Of a stretch of DNA of 5,383 nucleotides, positions 1 to 5,383 are shown piece after piece. Source of the stretch: Acidobacteriota bacterium (lineage in GTDB: Bacteria > Acidobacteriota > Terriglobia > Terriglobales > Acidobacteriaceae); contig JAJXXG010000387.1 in NCBI GenBank assembly GCA_021781255.1, forward strand, positions 1-5,383, given 5' to 3'. Below the pieces are notes generated by a model that saw nothing but the letters and a program-made list of their open reading frames with translations, made no database searches and was not told the origin of the DNA. Within the stretch, counting starts at the first letter, position 1. The number at the start of each line of letters is the position of its first letter. The position numbers and the translations under genes are program-made.

Positions 1-344
1 ATGCCGCAGTGACACAGCCGGGCACGACGCTGCTGATCGTCAACTCGATTTGCGGCTGCGCGGCAGGCAAGATGCGTCCCGGCGTGCGGCTGGCCCTGGC
101 CAATGCGGCGCATCAGCCGGACAGGAAGATTACCGTGTTTGCCGGACAAGACCGTGAAGCCACGGATCGCGCGCGGAGCTACTTCGAGGGCAACCCGCCG
201 ACCTCGCCCGCGGTGGCGATTCTTCGCGACGGCAAGCTGGCATACCTGATGCAGCGGTTTGTCATTGAGCAATCGACCGCGCAGGAGATTGCGCAGGAAC
301 TGATGCGCGCGTTCGACGAGCTGTGCGCGAAGACGACCGCATAG
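1..344 (+). CDS. Bacilliredoxin (BrxA/BrxB, YphP/YqiW family), 5' end outside window
   Basis: This is the C-terminal part of a small thioredoxin-fold thiol-disulfide protein of the BrxA/BrxB family. In bacillithiol-producing bacteria these remove bacillithiol from mixed disulfides on cytoplasmic proteins. The family signature is plain: the active-site CGC within SICGCAAG (bases about 45-68), then VFAGQDREATDRARSYF, then the NPPTSP turn and ILRDGKL strand. The frame is open to the left edge, and the GTG at 9-11 falls inside the conserved beta strand before the CGC motif. Family members are about 140 residues, so some 30 N-terminal residues probably lie outside the window and that GTG is not the true start. 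The stop is TAG at 342-344. A hairpin terminator follows 30 bp later, and the next gene is convergent. The family assignment is secure. The thiol substrate is inferred from the family, and other low-molecular-weight thiols are possible. Confidence 0.9.
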   Translation, partial: AAVTQPGTTLLIVNSICGCAAGKMRPGVRLALANAAHQPDRKITVFAGQDREATDRARSYFEGNPPTSPAVAILRDGKLAYLMQRFVIEQSTAQEIAQELMRAFDELCAKTTA

Positions 345-374
345 ATTCAGCAGGCAATCGTTGGAAAGTCAGGA

Positions 375-405
375 ACGGCCTCCGCACGCGGAGGCCGTCT
401 TGTTT
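375..405 (+). terminator. Intrinsic terminator after the bacilliredoxin gene
   Basis: A perfect 10-bp GC-rich stem (375-384 pairing with 389-398) closes a four-base loop, CACG. It is followed on the plus strand by CTTGTTT, a short interrupted T tract. It sits 30 bp after the bacilliredoxin stop codon, between convergent genes. Read from the other strand the stem is followed by TCCTGACTTT, a weaker T tract, so it may also help stop leftward transcripts from the permease genes. Confidence 0.8.
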
Positions 406-428
406 GGTGCGTGGTCGATTCCCTGCTC

Positions 429-1961
429 TCAATCCGCTTCTTTGGCCTGGGCAAGCGCCTGCACCTTGCTGTGCTTCACCGAGTAGGTGAAGTAGATGAC
501 GAGGCCGATGAGGAGCCAGACAATCATGACAATCCAGGTGATGCGCGCGAGGCGCGTCATGAGATACACCGCGGAGACGATGCCGAGAATGGGCACGAGC
601 GGCACGAGCGGCGTGCGGAAGGGACGTTCCATCTCAGGATGCCGAACGCGCAGGACCCAGACGCCTGCGCTGACGATAGTGAAGGCCAGCAGTGTGCCGA
701 TGTTCACGAGCTGCGAGAGGTTGTCGATGGGCAGGAAGGCCGGCATGATGGCCGCGAAGGCGCCGAAGACGATGGTGGTAATCCAGGGCGTGCGGAATTT
801 TGGATGAATGTCCGAGGCCCACTTCCAGAAGAGGCCATCCTTCGACATGGAGTAGAAGACGCGCGACTGGCCGAGGAGCATGACGAGCATGACGGTGGCG
901 AGTCCAAAGACGGCGCCGATTTTGACCAGCAGCGAGCCCCAACTGACGCCGGTAGCATCCATCGCAAGAGCGACGGGGGCGGCGACGTTGAGCGTCTTGT
1001 AGGATACGAGGCCGGTGAGCACGAGCGAAACAAGAATGTAGAGGATGGTGCAGACGACGAGAGAACCAAGGATGCCGATGGGCATGTCGCGCTGCGGATT
1101 TTTCGCTTCCTGCGCGGCCGTGGAGACGGCGTCAAAGCCAATGTAGGCGAAAAAGATGGACGCGGCCGCAGTAGGAATTCCGCCCCAGCCAAAATTGCCG
1201 TGACCATCCGCGGGTGGAATAAAGGGGTGCCAGTTGGTGGCGGCAACGTGCGGGTGTTGCATGAGGAAGAGGCCGCCCACCACGAGGAAGACACCGACGA
1301 TGCCGAGCTTCACGAGGACAATTGCCGAGTTGAAGTTGGCTGATTCCTTGATGCCGATGACGAGAATGGTGGTGATGACGAGCACGATGCAGACGGCAAT
1401 CAGATTGAAGAAGCCGGTTGCATGCGGCAGGCCCGCATCGCTCACGCCGGGCGGCAGAGACATGACGGGCAGCCACTGCTGCTGATAGAAGACGAGCGGC
1501 GTGCCGGTAGTGGCCGTGAGCTGCGGCGGGATGTAGATGTGGAGCTGCTGCAGAAGACTGTTGAAGTAGCCCGCCCAGCCGGAGGCGACGGTGGCCGCGC
1601 CGAATGCGTATTCGAGGCAGAGATCCCAGCCGATAATCCACGCAACGAGCTCGCCGAGGGTGGCGTAGCCATAGGTGTAGGCGGAACCCGCAATGGGAAT
1701 GATGGAGGCGAACTCTGCGTAACAGAGGCCGGCGAAGGCGCAGGTGAAGCCCGCGAGGACGAAGCTGAGGGCGACGGCGGGTCCGGCATGCAATGCGGCA
1801 GCCTGGCCGGTGAGGACGAAGATGCCCGCTCCGATGACGGCGCCGATACCAAGCGTGATGAGATTGAGAGCGCCGAGCGAGCGCTTGAGTGTGTGCTCGC
1901 CTTCTTCGGCGGCCTCCCGGTTGAGCATCGACATGGGTTTAACACGAAGCAGTCTGGACAT
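429..1961 (-). CDS. APC-superfamily amino acid permease, CAT (cationic amino acid transporter) type
   Basis: A 510-residue inner-membrane transporter, predicted to be a proton-coupled amino acid symporter or exchanger of the bacterial CAT group (YfnA/ApcT-like). I see about twelve hydrophobic segments, near residues 33-55, 62-85, 104-134, 184-204, 212-234, 262-282, 296-318, 344-366, 391-411, 417-437, 450-468 and 474-493. The substrate-binding helix-break motif GAVIGAGIF lies at 40-48. FAYIGFDAVSTAAQEAKNP at 271-289 is highly characteristic of CAT members. MSKDGLFW at 372-379 is the conserved cytoplasmic loop. Length fits the family and the gene is intact. The start is ATG at 1961-1959, with AGGAGG 13 nt upstream; Met10 and Met12 are alternatives but have no visible ribosome site. 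It follows an LAT-type permease by 18 bp and is probably co-transcribed with it. The exact substrate cannot be read from sequence: CAT members range from cationic to small neutral amino acids. Confidence 0.93.
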   Translation of the reverse strand: MSRLLRVKPMSMLNREAAEEGEHTLKRSLGALNLITLGIGAVIGAGIFVLTGQAAALHAGPAVALSFVLAGFTCAFAGLCYAEFASIIPIAGSAYTYGYATLGELVAWIIGWDLCLEYAFGAATVASGWAGYFNSLLQQLHIYIPPQLTATTGTPLVFYQQQWLPVMSLPPGVSDAGLPHATGFFNLIAVCIVLVITTILVIGIKESANFNSAIVLVKLGIVGVFLVVGGLFLMQHPHVAATNWHPFIPPADGHGNFGWGGIPTAAASIFFAYIGFDAVSTAAQEAKNPQRDMPIGILGSLVVCTILYILVSLVLTGLVSYKTLNVAAPVALAMDATGVSWGSLLVKIGAVFGLATVMLVMLLGQSRVFYSMSKDGLFWKWASDIHPKFRTPWITTIVFGAFAAIMPAFLPIDNLSQLVNIGTLLAFTIVSAGVWVLRVRHPEMERPFRTPLVPLVPILGIVSAVYLMTRLARITWIVMIVWLLIGLVIYFTYSVKHSKVQALAQAKEAD

Positions 1962-1974
1962 GAATGCGGGAGTT

Positions 1975-1980
1975 CCTCCT
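1975..1980 (-). promoter_or_regulatory. Shine-Dalgarno of the CAT permease, overlapping the upstream stop codon
   Basis: On the minus strand the LAT permease stop TGA (1982-1980) runs directly into AGGAGG, so the last base of the stop is the first base of the ribosome site. The spacing of 13 nt to the ATG is long. A small GGAG-GAA-CTCC hairpin (1979-1969) could form over the site. A ribosome finishing the upstream gene would open it, which fits translational coupling of the two permeases. The site is seen directly; the coupling is inferred. Confidence 0.7.
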
Positions 1981-3563
1981 CAAGCGATGTGAGCAGCGTG
2001 ATTTCGACTTGTTGATTGGCTTGACCAGAAGAGATACACAGGAATGCCAAGGATGACGAGCGCGAGCCCCGGCCACGTGTACTGGGGCTTGTATCGCAAT
2101 AATACGATACAGATCCATGAGGCTATGACGATATAGAGCGCGGGCAGAACGGGATATCCGAGCGCCTTGTACGGACGCGGAGCATGCGGCTGACGCACGC
2201 GGAGTACGAAGAGCCCGGCGATGGTGAGGATGTAAAAGACAAGCACGGCGAAGATGATGTAGTCGAGCAGTTGGCTGTAACTGCCGGAGACACAGAGGAA
2301 CGTGGCCCACAGAGCCTGTACGATAAGCCCCGCGACGGGCGTTTTGTAGCGCGGATGCAGCTTGCCGACGGAGCGGAAGAAGAGGCCGTCGCGGCTCATG
2401 GCGTAGTAGACACGCGCGCCGGCGAGCGACATGCCGTTGGCGCAGCCGAAGGTGGAGACGAGGATGGCCGCAGCCATGAGATAAGCGCCTCCAGTATGAA
2501 AGACGACATCGAGCGCGGCGGTGGCGACGCGATCTTCAGAGGCGTGCTGAAGTCCGCGAGCAAGCGCGGTGGCGCCGTTGGGGTCGCCGTGCATGGGCAG
2601 CACGAGCAGATAACCAAGCGAGACAAAGAAATAAATGGTGAGGACGAAGCCGACGCCGAAGATGAGCGAGAGAGGAATGTTGCGGCGCGGATTCTTCACT
2701 TCTCCGGCGGTGAAGGTGATGTTGTTCCACGCGTCCGACGAGAAGAGCGAACCGACCTGGACGACCGCGACGATGACGAAGAGATTCACCAGAACAGTGG
2801 GGCCGCCGATGCCAACCTGCACAGGATGGAGCGCGCGCCAGCCGGCGTTTTGCCAGAAGGCGTGCAGGCCGAGGCCGAAGTTGGCGTTCCATGCTGCAGC
2901 GTTGCGCCCGATGGTGCAGGTGACGAGGACCAGCGCAAAGAGGGAGAGGGCTTTGGCCGAGGTGAAGATGTTCTGAATGAGCGCGCCGAGGCGGACGCCG
3001 AAGATGTTGACCACGGCGAGAAGCACGACAACGGCAATGCCCGCGAGGTTGGCGGTGTTGACGCCAATCTCCATATTGCCGAGAACCATGGGGCCGACGC
3101 GAAGCGCCGGGACGTGGGCGATGTGCCAGAGCCAGTGTGTGGTGGAGACGGCGGGAAAGAAGACGCCGAGGAATTTGCCGAAGGCGACGCAGACGGCGGC
3201 GATGGTTCCGGTTTGGATGACGAGGAAGAGGGTCCAGCCGTAGAGGAAGCCCCAGAGCGGACCGAGGGACTCGCGGAGGTAAACGTACTGGCCGCCGGCT
3301 TTCGGCATCATGGCGGCGAGTTCGCCATAGCTGAGAGCGCCAATCATGGTGAGGGCGGCGGTGACGATCCAGGCGGCGAGGTAGAGCGCGGGCGAATCGG
3401 TGCCGCGGGCGATGTCGGCATCGACGAGGAAGATGCCGGAGCCGATCATGGAGCCGGCGACGATGGCGGTGGAACTGAAGAGGCCGAGACTCTGGACCAT
3501 GCCGCCGGAGTCGGCTGGGGCGCGGGTTGCAGTTGGAAACGGCGTGATCTTCGGGCTCGTCAC
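1980..3563 (-). CDS. APC-superfamily amino acid permease, LAT/SteT-like type
   Basis: A 527-residue inner-membrane transporter resembling the L-type amino acid transporter branch, whose bacterial members such as SteT exchange or take up neutral amino acids. Diagnostic stretches are VAGSMIGSGIF at 35-45 (unwound first helix that binds substrate), ELAAMMPKAGGQYVYLRES at 81-99, SSDAWNNITFTAGEVKNPRR at 275-294 and ARVYYAMSRDGLFF at 383-396. About twelve membrane segments are visible from residue 30 to 513. The longest reading frame starts with GTG at 3563-3561, directly after an in-frame TGA (3566-3564), so no earlier start is possible. No Shine-Dalgarno is visible there. ATG at residue 22 (3500-3498) is a plausible alternative that removes a proline-rich tail, but it also lacks a ribosome site. 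It is followed by the CAT permease 18 bp downstream. The substrate is unknown; neutral amino acids are a family-level guess. Confidence 0.92.
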   Translation of the reverse strand: MTSPKITPFPTATRAPADSGGMVQSLGLFSSTAIVAGSMIGSGIFLVDADIARGTDSPALYLAAWIVTAALTMIGALSYGELAAMMPKAGGQYVYLRESLGPLWGFLYGWTLFLVIQTGTIAAVCVAFGKFLGVFFPAVSTTHWLWHIAHVPALRVGPMVLGNMEIGVNTANLAGIAVVVLLAVVNIFGVRLGALIQNIFTSAKALSLFALVLVTCTIGRNAAAWNANFGLGLHAFWQNAGWRALHPVQVGIGGPTVLVNLFVIVAVVQVGSLFSSDAWNNITFTAGEVKNPRRNIPLSLIFGVGFVLTIYFFVSLGYLLVLPMHGDPNGATALARGLQHASEDRVATAALDVVFHTGGAYLMAAAILVSTFGCANGMSLAGARVYYAMSRDGLFFRSVGKLHPRYKTPVAGLIVQALWATFLCVSGSYSQLLDYIIFAVLVFYILTIAGLFVLRVRQPHAPRPYKALGYPVLPALYIVIASWICIVLLRYKPQYTWPGLALVILGIPVYLFWSSQSTSRNHAAHIA

Positions 3564-3628
3564 TCAGGTTGTTTGTACTCGATGAGCAATAAGGTTGTCG
3601 TGTGTTTTTTGCGGATGGCTCAGCCGGG

Positions 3629-4270
3629 TCAACCCAGTTGCGCGAGCCAGCGATGGACTTCAGCGGCTGGATTGGCGGCGCGAAAGATGGCTGCGGAGAC
3701 GGCGACGATGCTGGCTCCGGCGGCGAGAACTGCTGGAGCGGTATCGAAGGTGATGCCAGCGGCGGCGCTGAGGATGACATTGGGACCGGCTTCGGCGCGA
3801 AGTTTGCGGACGCCTTCAATGCCGATGGGTGGTTTGGTGGTGTGCTTGGTTGTGGTGGTGAAGACGGGGCCGATGGCGAGGTAATCGGCGGGGGCGTTGA
3901 GGATGCCGGGCAATAGTGCGTCGCTGCCGCCGAAGGTGCCGAGGATACGACTGGGGCCGATGATTTGGCGGGCTTCGGTGGGCGTGACGTCATCGGCATC
4001 GACATGGACGCCGTCGAAGCCTGCAGTGGCGACGAGGTCGGCGCGGTCATCGAGGATGAGGCGGACGTGGCCGGCGGGCATGGCGACGCGGAGGGCTGCG
4101 CAGTCGGCAAGAATTTCAGCGTCAGAGCCAGTCTTATTGCGGTATTCGAGGAGGGTGATGCCGGCGTCGGCAAGCGAAGCGCCGAGGCGGGTGAGATATG
4201 CGGTGCGGCCGGTTAAGGGGAGGATGGCAGAGTCGAGGATGGGATAGAGCGTTGGAAAGATGAAGGCCAT
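3629..4270 (-). CDS. thiE: Thiamine-phosphate synthase (ThiE family), divergent
   Basis: ThiE is a cytoplasmic TIM-barrel enzyme that joins hydroxymethylpyrimidine diphosphate to thiazole phosphate, giving thiamine phosphate. The 213-residue length is normal. Motifs in order: YPILD at 9-13; LLEYRNK at 40-46; LILDDRADL at 71-79; GFDGVHVDADDV at 84-95; LGTFGGSD at 110-117; ADYLAIGPVFTTTTK at 128-142; ILSAAAGI at 166-173; and GASIVAVSAAIF at 185-196. The GPVF-T-TK stretch is the best discriminator from the TenI tautomerase. Three loops are unusual: the common GVHLGQxD is GVHVDADD, the common GxS is GTF, and the common GGI is AGI. The start ATG (4270-4268) lies inside a perfect hairpin and has no Shine-Dalgarno; an in-frame TGA at 4276-4274 rules out an earlier start. 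No other thiamine gene is in the window. A ThiE-fold enzyme with changed specificity is the main alternative. Confidence 0.85.
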   Translation of the reverse strand: MAFIFPTLYPILDSAILPLTGRTAYLTRLGASLADAGITLLEYRNKTGSDAEILADCAALRVAMPAGHVRLILDDRADLVATAGFDGVHVDADDVTPTEARQIIGPSRILGTFGGSDALLPGILNAPADYLAIGPVFTTTTKHTTKPPIGIEGVRKLRAEAGPNVILSAAAGITFDTAPAVLAAGASIVAVSAAIFRAANPAAEVHRWLAQLG

Positions 4271-4293
4271 GCATCAAGGGTAGATGCATGGCC
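4265..4293 (-). promoter_or_regulatory. Perfect 11-bp hairpin over the thiE start codon
   Basis: Bases 4265-4275 and 4283-4293 are exact reverse complements with a 7-base loop. In the minus-strand transcript the second arm reads GATGCATGGCC, and its second ATG is the thiE start codon, so the start would be paired in the folded RNA. There is no T tract after the stem, so it is not a typical intrinsic terminator for the upstream dinB-like gene. It could lower thiE translation, act as a protein-binding palindrome on DNA, or protect RNA ends. The structure is seen directly; any role is inferred. Confidence 0.5.
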
Positions 4294-4335
4294 GGAGGGT
4301 TGTCAGTTTGCGGGGCCTGTCCTTCCCTGCCCAGC

Positions 4336-4839
<504 letters not shown>

Positions 4840-4847
4840 TCAGGCAA

Positions 4848-4852
4848 CCTCC
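4848..4852 (-). promoter_or_regulatory. Shine-Dalgarno of the DinB-like gene
   Basis: On the minus strand GGAGG lies 8 nt before the ATG at 4839. This is the best-placed ribosome site in the window and it fixes the start of the gene. Confidence 0.75.
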
Positions 4853-4885
4853 ATGTTGCGAATGCCAGCATACCTGATTTCCTGT

Positions 4886-5043
4886 GAAAAGGCGAAGAAA
4901 AGGTGAATCATTCGACAAAAAAAGTGCACGCTTTCTGTGGAAAAGAAAAATATCGCAAGGGGGGGTGGGTATTTTCCTTGTCGGCCAGTAAGTGCTTTGT
5001 GTGCAACAGCAAGGTTGGCTGAGCGGGCGAAAAGGCGAAGAAA
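4886..5043. repeat. 15-bp exact direct repeat, two copies 143 bp apart
   Basis: GAAAAGGCGAAGAAA occurs at 4886-4900 and again at 5029-5043. Both lie upstream of the DinB-like gene in non-coding DNA. The flanks differ, so the match is confined to the 15-mer. The element is purine-rich on the plus strand. Its role is unknown; a repeated regulator site is one possibility and chance in low-complexity DNA another. Confidence 0.5.
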
Positions 5044-5126
5044 TGGCGCAGGATAGGGGGGGGTAGGGGTATGCCGGCATGGGCCGGGCATGGCGAGTTG
5101 AGATGCAGAGTGCGGCATAGTTCTAT

Positions 5127-5173
5127 TGTGCGCGTTTGGCGGAATTAGACTGCAAAACGGCGCACACTTTTTT
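5127..5173 (+). terminator. Terminator-like hairpin with T6 tract, no gene in front
   Basis: TGTGCGC (5127-5133) pairs with GCGCACA (5160-5166), and GTTT (5134-5137) pairs with AAAC (5155-5158), with G5159 bulged and a 17-base loop. C and then six T follow at 5168-5173. The shape fits a plus-strand intrinsic terminator, although the loop is long. No plus-strand protein gene precedes it in the window, so it could end a small RNA or an antisense transcript, or be non-functional. Confidence 0.35.
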
Positions 5174-5253
5174 GCTGAATGGAATGTGTGGGTTAGAGAA
5201 TAGTTTGGCGGGAGGGGCTTGACGAGAAGCAGCCGTCAGCTCTCAGCTTGAGT

Positions 5254-5272
5254 GGGCGGGGGGAGGGTGGGG
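5254..5272 (+). other. G-quadruplex-type motif
   Basis: Four G runs of 3, 6, 3 and 4 bases are separated by single bases (C, A, T). This meets the usual sequence rule for a four-stranded G structure with one-base loops, the most stable loop length. It ends exactly where the palindromic repeat at 5271 begins, sharing two bases with it. The motif is seen directly; folding or function in the cell is not shown. Confidence 0.55.
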
Positions 5273-5358
5273 TTTCCCAGGTGCCCAAAGGCGAGGCACC
5301 TGGGGCAACCATCCTTTCTTGTGATGCATGCTTTTCAACTCCGGCACCTGGGCCAGCC
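5271..5358. repeat. Imperfect palindrome plus a separate copy of its right arm
   Basis: CCCAGGTGCC (5276-5285) and GGCACCTGGG (5295-5304) form a perfect 10-bp stem with a nine-base loop. The outer bases GGTT (5271-5274) and AACC (5307-5310) extend it across a small internal mismatch. The right arm recurs at 5343-5358, matching 5295-5310 at 14 of 16 bases, including the full GGCACCTGGG decamer. There is no T tract, so it is not a classical terminator. It resembles in layout the small palindromic spacer repeats I associate with Acidobacteriota genomes, but I could not check that. Confidence 0.6.
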
Positions 5359-5383
5359 CCCGACTATAGCAATTGCATGGCGG

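Larger units (their letters stand above)
4840..5383. other. Gene-free, structured spacer right of the DinB-like gene
   Basis: I see no protein gene here that I can support. The region nearest the DinB-like gene (4880-4980) is A/T-rich with purine runs, and is the expected place for its promoter, but no convincing -35/-10 pair stands out. G runs of seven (4959-4965) and eight (5056-5063) bases break it up. A perfect 10-bp palindrome, ATGCCGGCAT, is at 5071-5080. A heptamer is repeated in tandem (GTCAGCT then CTCAGCT) at 5235-5248. A terminator-like hairpin, a G-quadruplex motif and a palindromic repeat are listed separately. The right edge gives no clear gene start: the ATG at 5377 has no ribosome site. 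Confidence 0.7.

Noticed and set aside
411..1343. A 310-codon plus-strand open frame over the CAT permease
   Set aside because: Highly charged, low-complexity product, antisense to a clear membrane protein with family motifs, and it begins within the region after the terminator without a ribosome site.
2184..3884. A 566-codon plus-strand open frame across the LAT permease and thiE
   Set aside because: It is fully antisense to two well-recognised genes. Its product is rich in Asp, Glu, Gly and His with no domain I recognise, as expected from GC-rich codon bias on the opposite strand.
2536..4173. A 545-codon minus-strand open frame in another frame across LAT and thiE
   Set aside because: It is Ser/Pro/Arg-rich and overlaps two real genes in the same direction; a shadow frame.
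4265..4293. Hairpin as an intrinsic terminator of the DinB-like gene
   Set aside because: No T tract follows in the direction of transcription, and the stem runs into the thiE coding sequence.
4271..4300. Possible TPP riboswitch before thiE, because the leader contains ACCCTTGA
   Set aside because: The rest of the conserved core (the CTGAGA element and the GAACCTGAT-type stretch) is missing and the gap is only 65 bp. The match is chance.
4840..5118. A 92-codon minus-strand open frame ending immediately before the DinB-like ATG
   Set aside because: The TGAATG junction is tempting, but the product has no recognisable domain and a biased composition of His, Pro, Phe and Ser. Its start lacks a clear ribosome site, and it runs through the G tracts and the 15-bp repeat, so it looks non-coding.
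5219..5248. TTGACG as a plus-strand -35 promoter element
   Set aside because: No -10-like hexamer at 16-18 bp downstream, and no gene follows in the window.
5271..5358. CRISPR-like array from the repeated GGCACCTGGG decamer
   Set aside because: Only three short copies, one inverted, with irregular spacing and no cas genes.
5377..5383. ATG at the right edge as a gene start
   Set aside because: Only seven bases remain and no ribosome site precedes it, so it cannot be judged.

Overview
The window looks like ordinary chromosomal DNA from a moderately GC-rich bacterium. Coding density is high over bases 1-4839, and an AT/G-tract-rich, repeat-bearing spacer fills 4840-5383. The combination of a CGC-type bacilliredoxin, a divergent ThiE, paired APC permeases and palindromic spacer elements made me think of Acidobacteriota (Terriglobia/Acidobacteriia). 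That is pattern-based recollection, not a search result, and a different soil or environmental phylum is possible.

Layout: the plus strand carries only the 3' part of a bacilliredoxin gene (1-344), closed by a strong hairpin terminator at 375-404. It converges on a minus-strand run of four genes. Read in transcription order (right to left), these are a DinB/YfiT-like metalloprotein (4839-4336), a divergent thiamine-phosphate synthase ThiE (4270-3629), an LAT-type amino acid permease (3563-1980) and a CAT-type amino acid permease (1961-429). The dinB-thiE and thiE-LAT gaps are 65 bp each. The two permeases are only 18 bp apart, and the second gene's Shine-Dalgarno overlaps the first gene's stop codon, so these two are very likely co-transcribed and translationally coupled. 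I see no intrinsic terminator between any of the four genes, so a single polycistronic unit is possible. No shared pathway is evident beyond the amino acid transport pair.

The 544-bp spacer right of dinB holds no gene I can support. It does hold several structures: a 15-bp exact direct repeat, two long G tracts, a plus-strand terminator-like hairpin with no visible gene in front of it, a four-run G-quadruplex motif, and an imperfect palindrome whose arm recurs about 48 bp further on.

I found no convincing undescribed biological system. The best leads are a perfect 11-bp stem that buries the thiE start codon, unusual residues in the ThiE active-site loops, and the structured right-hand spacer.
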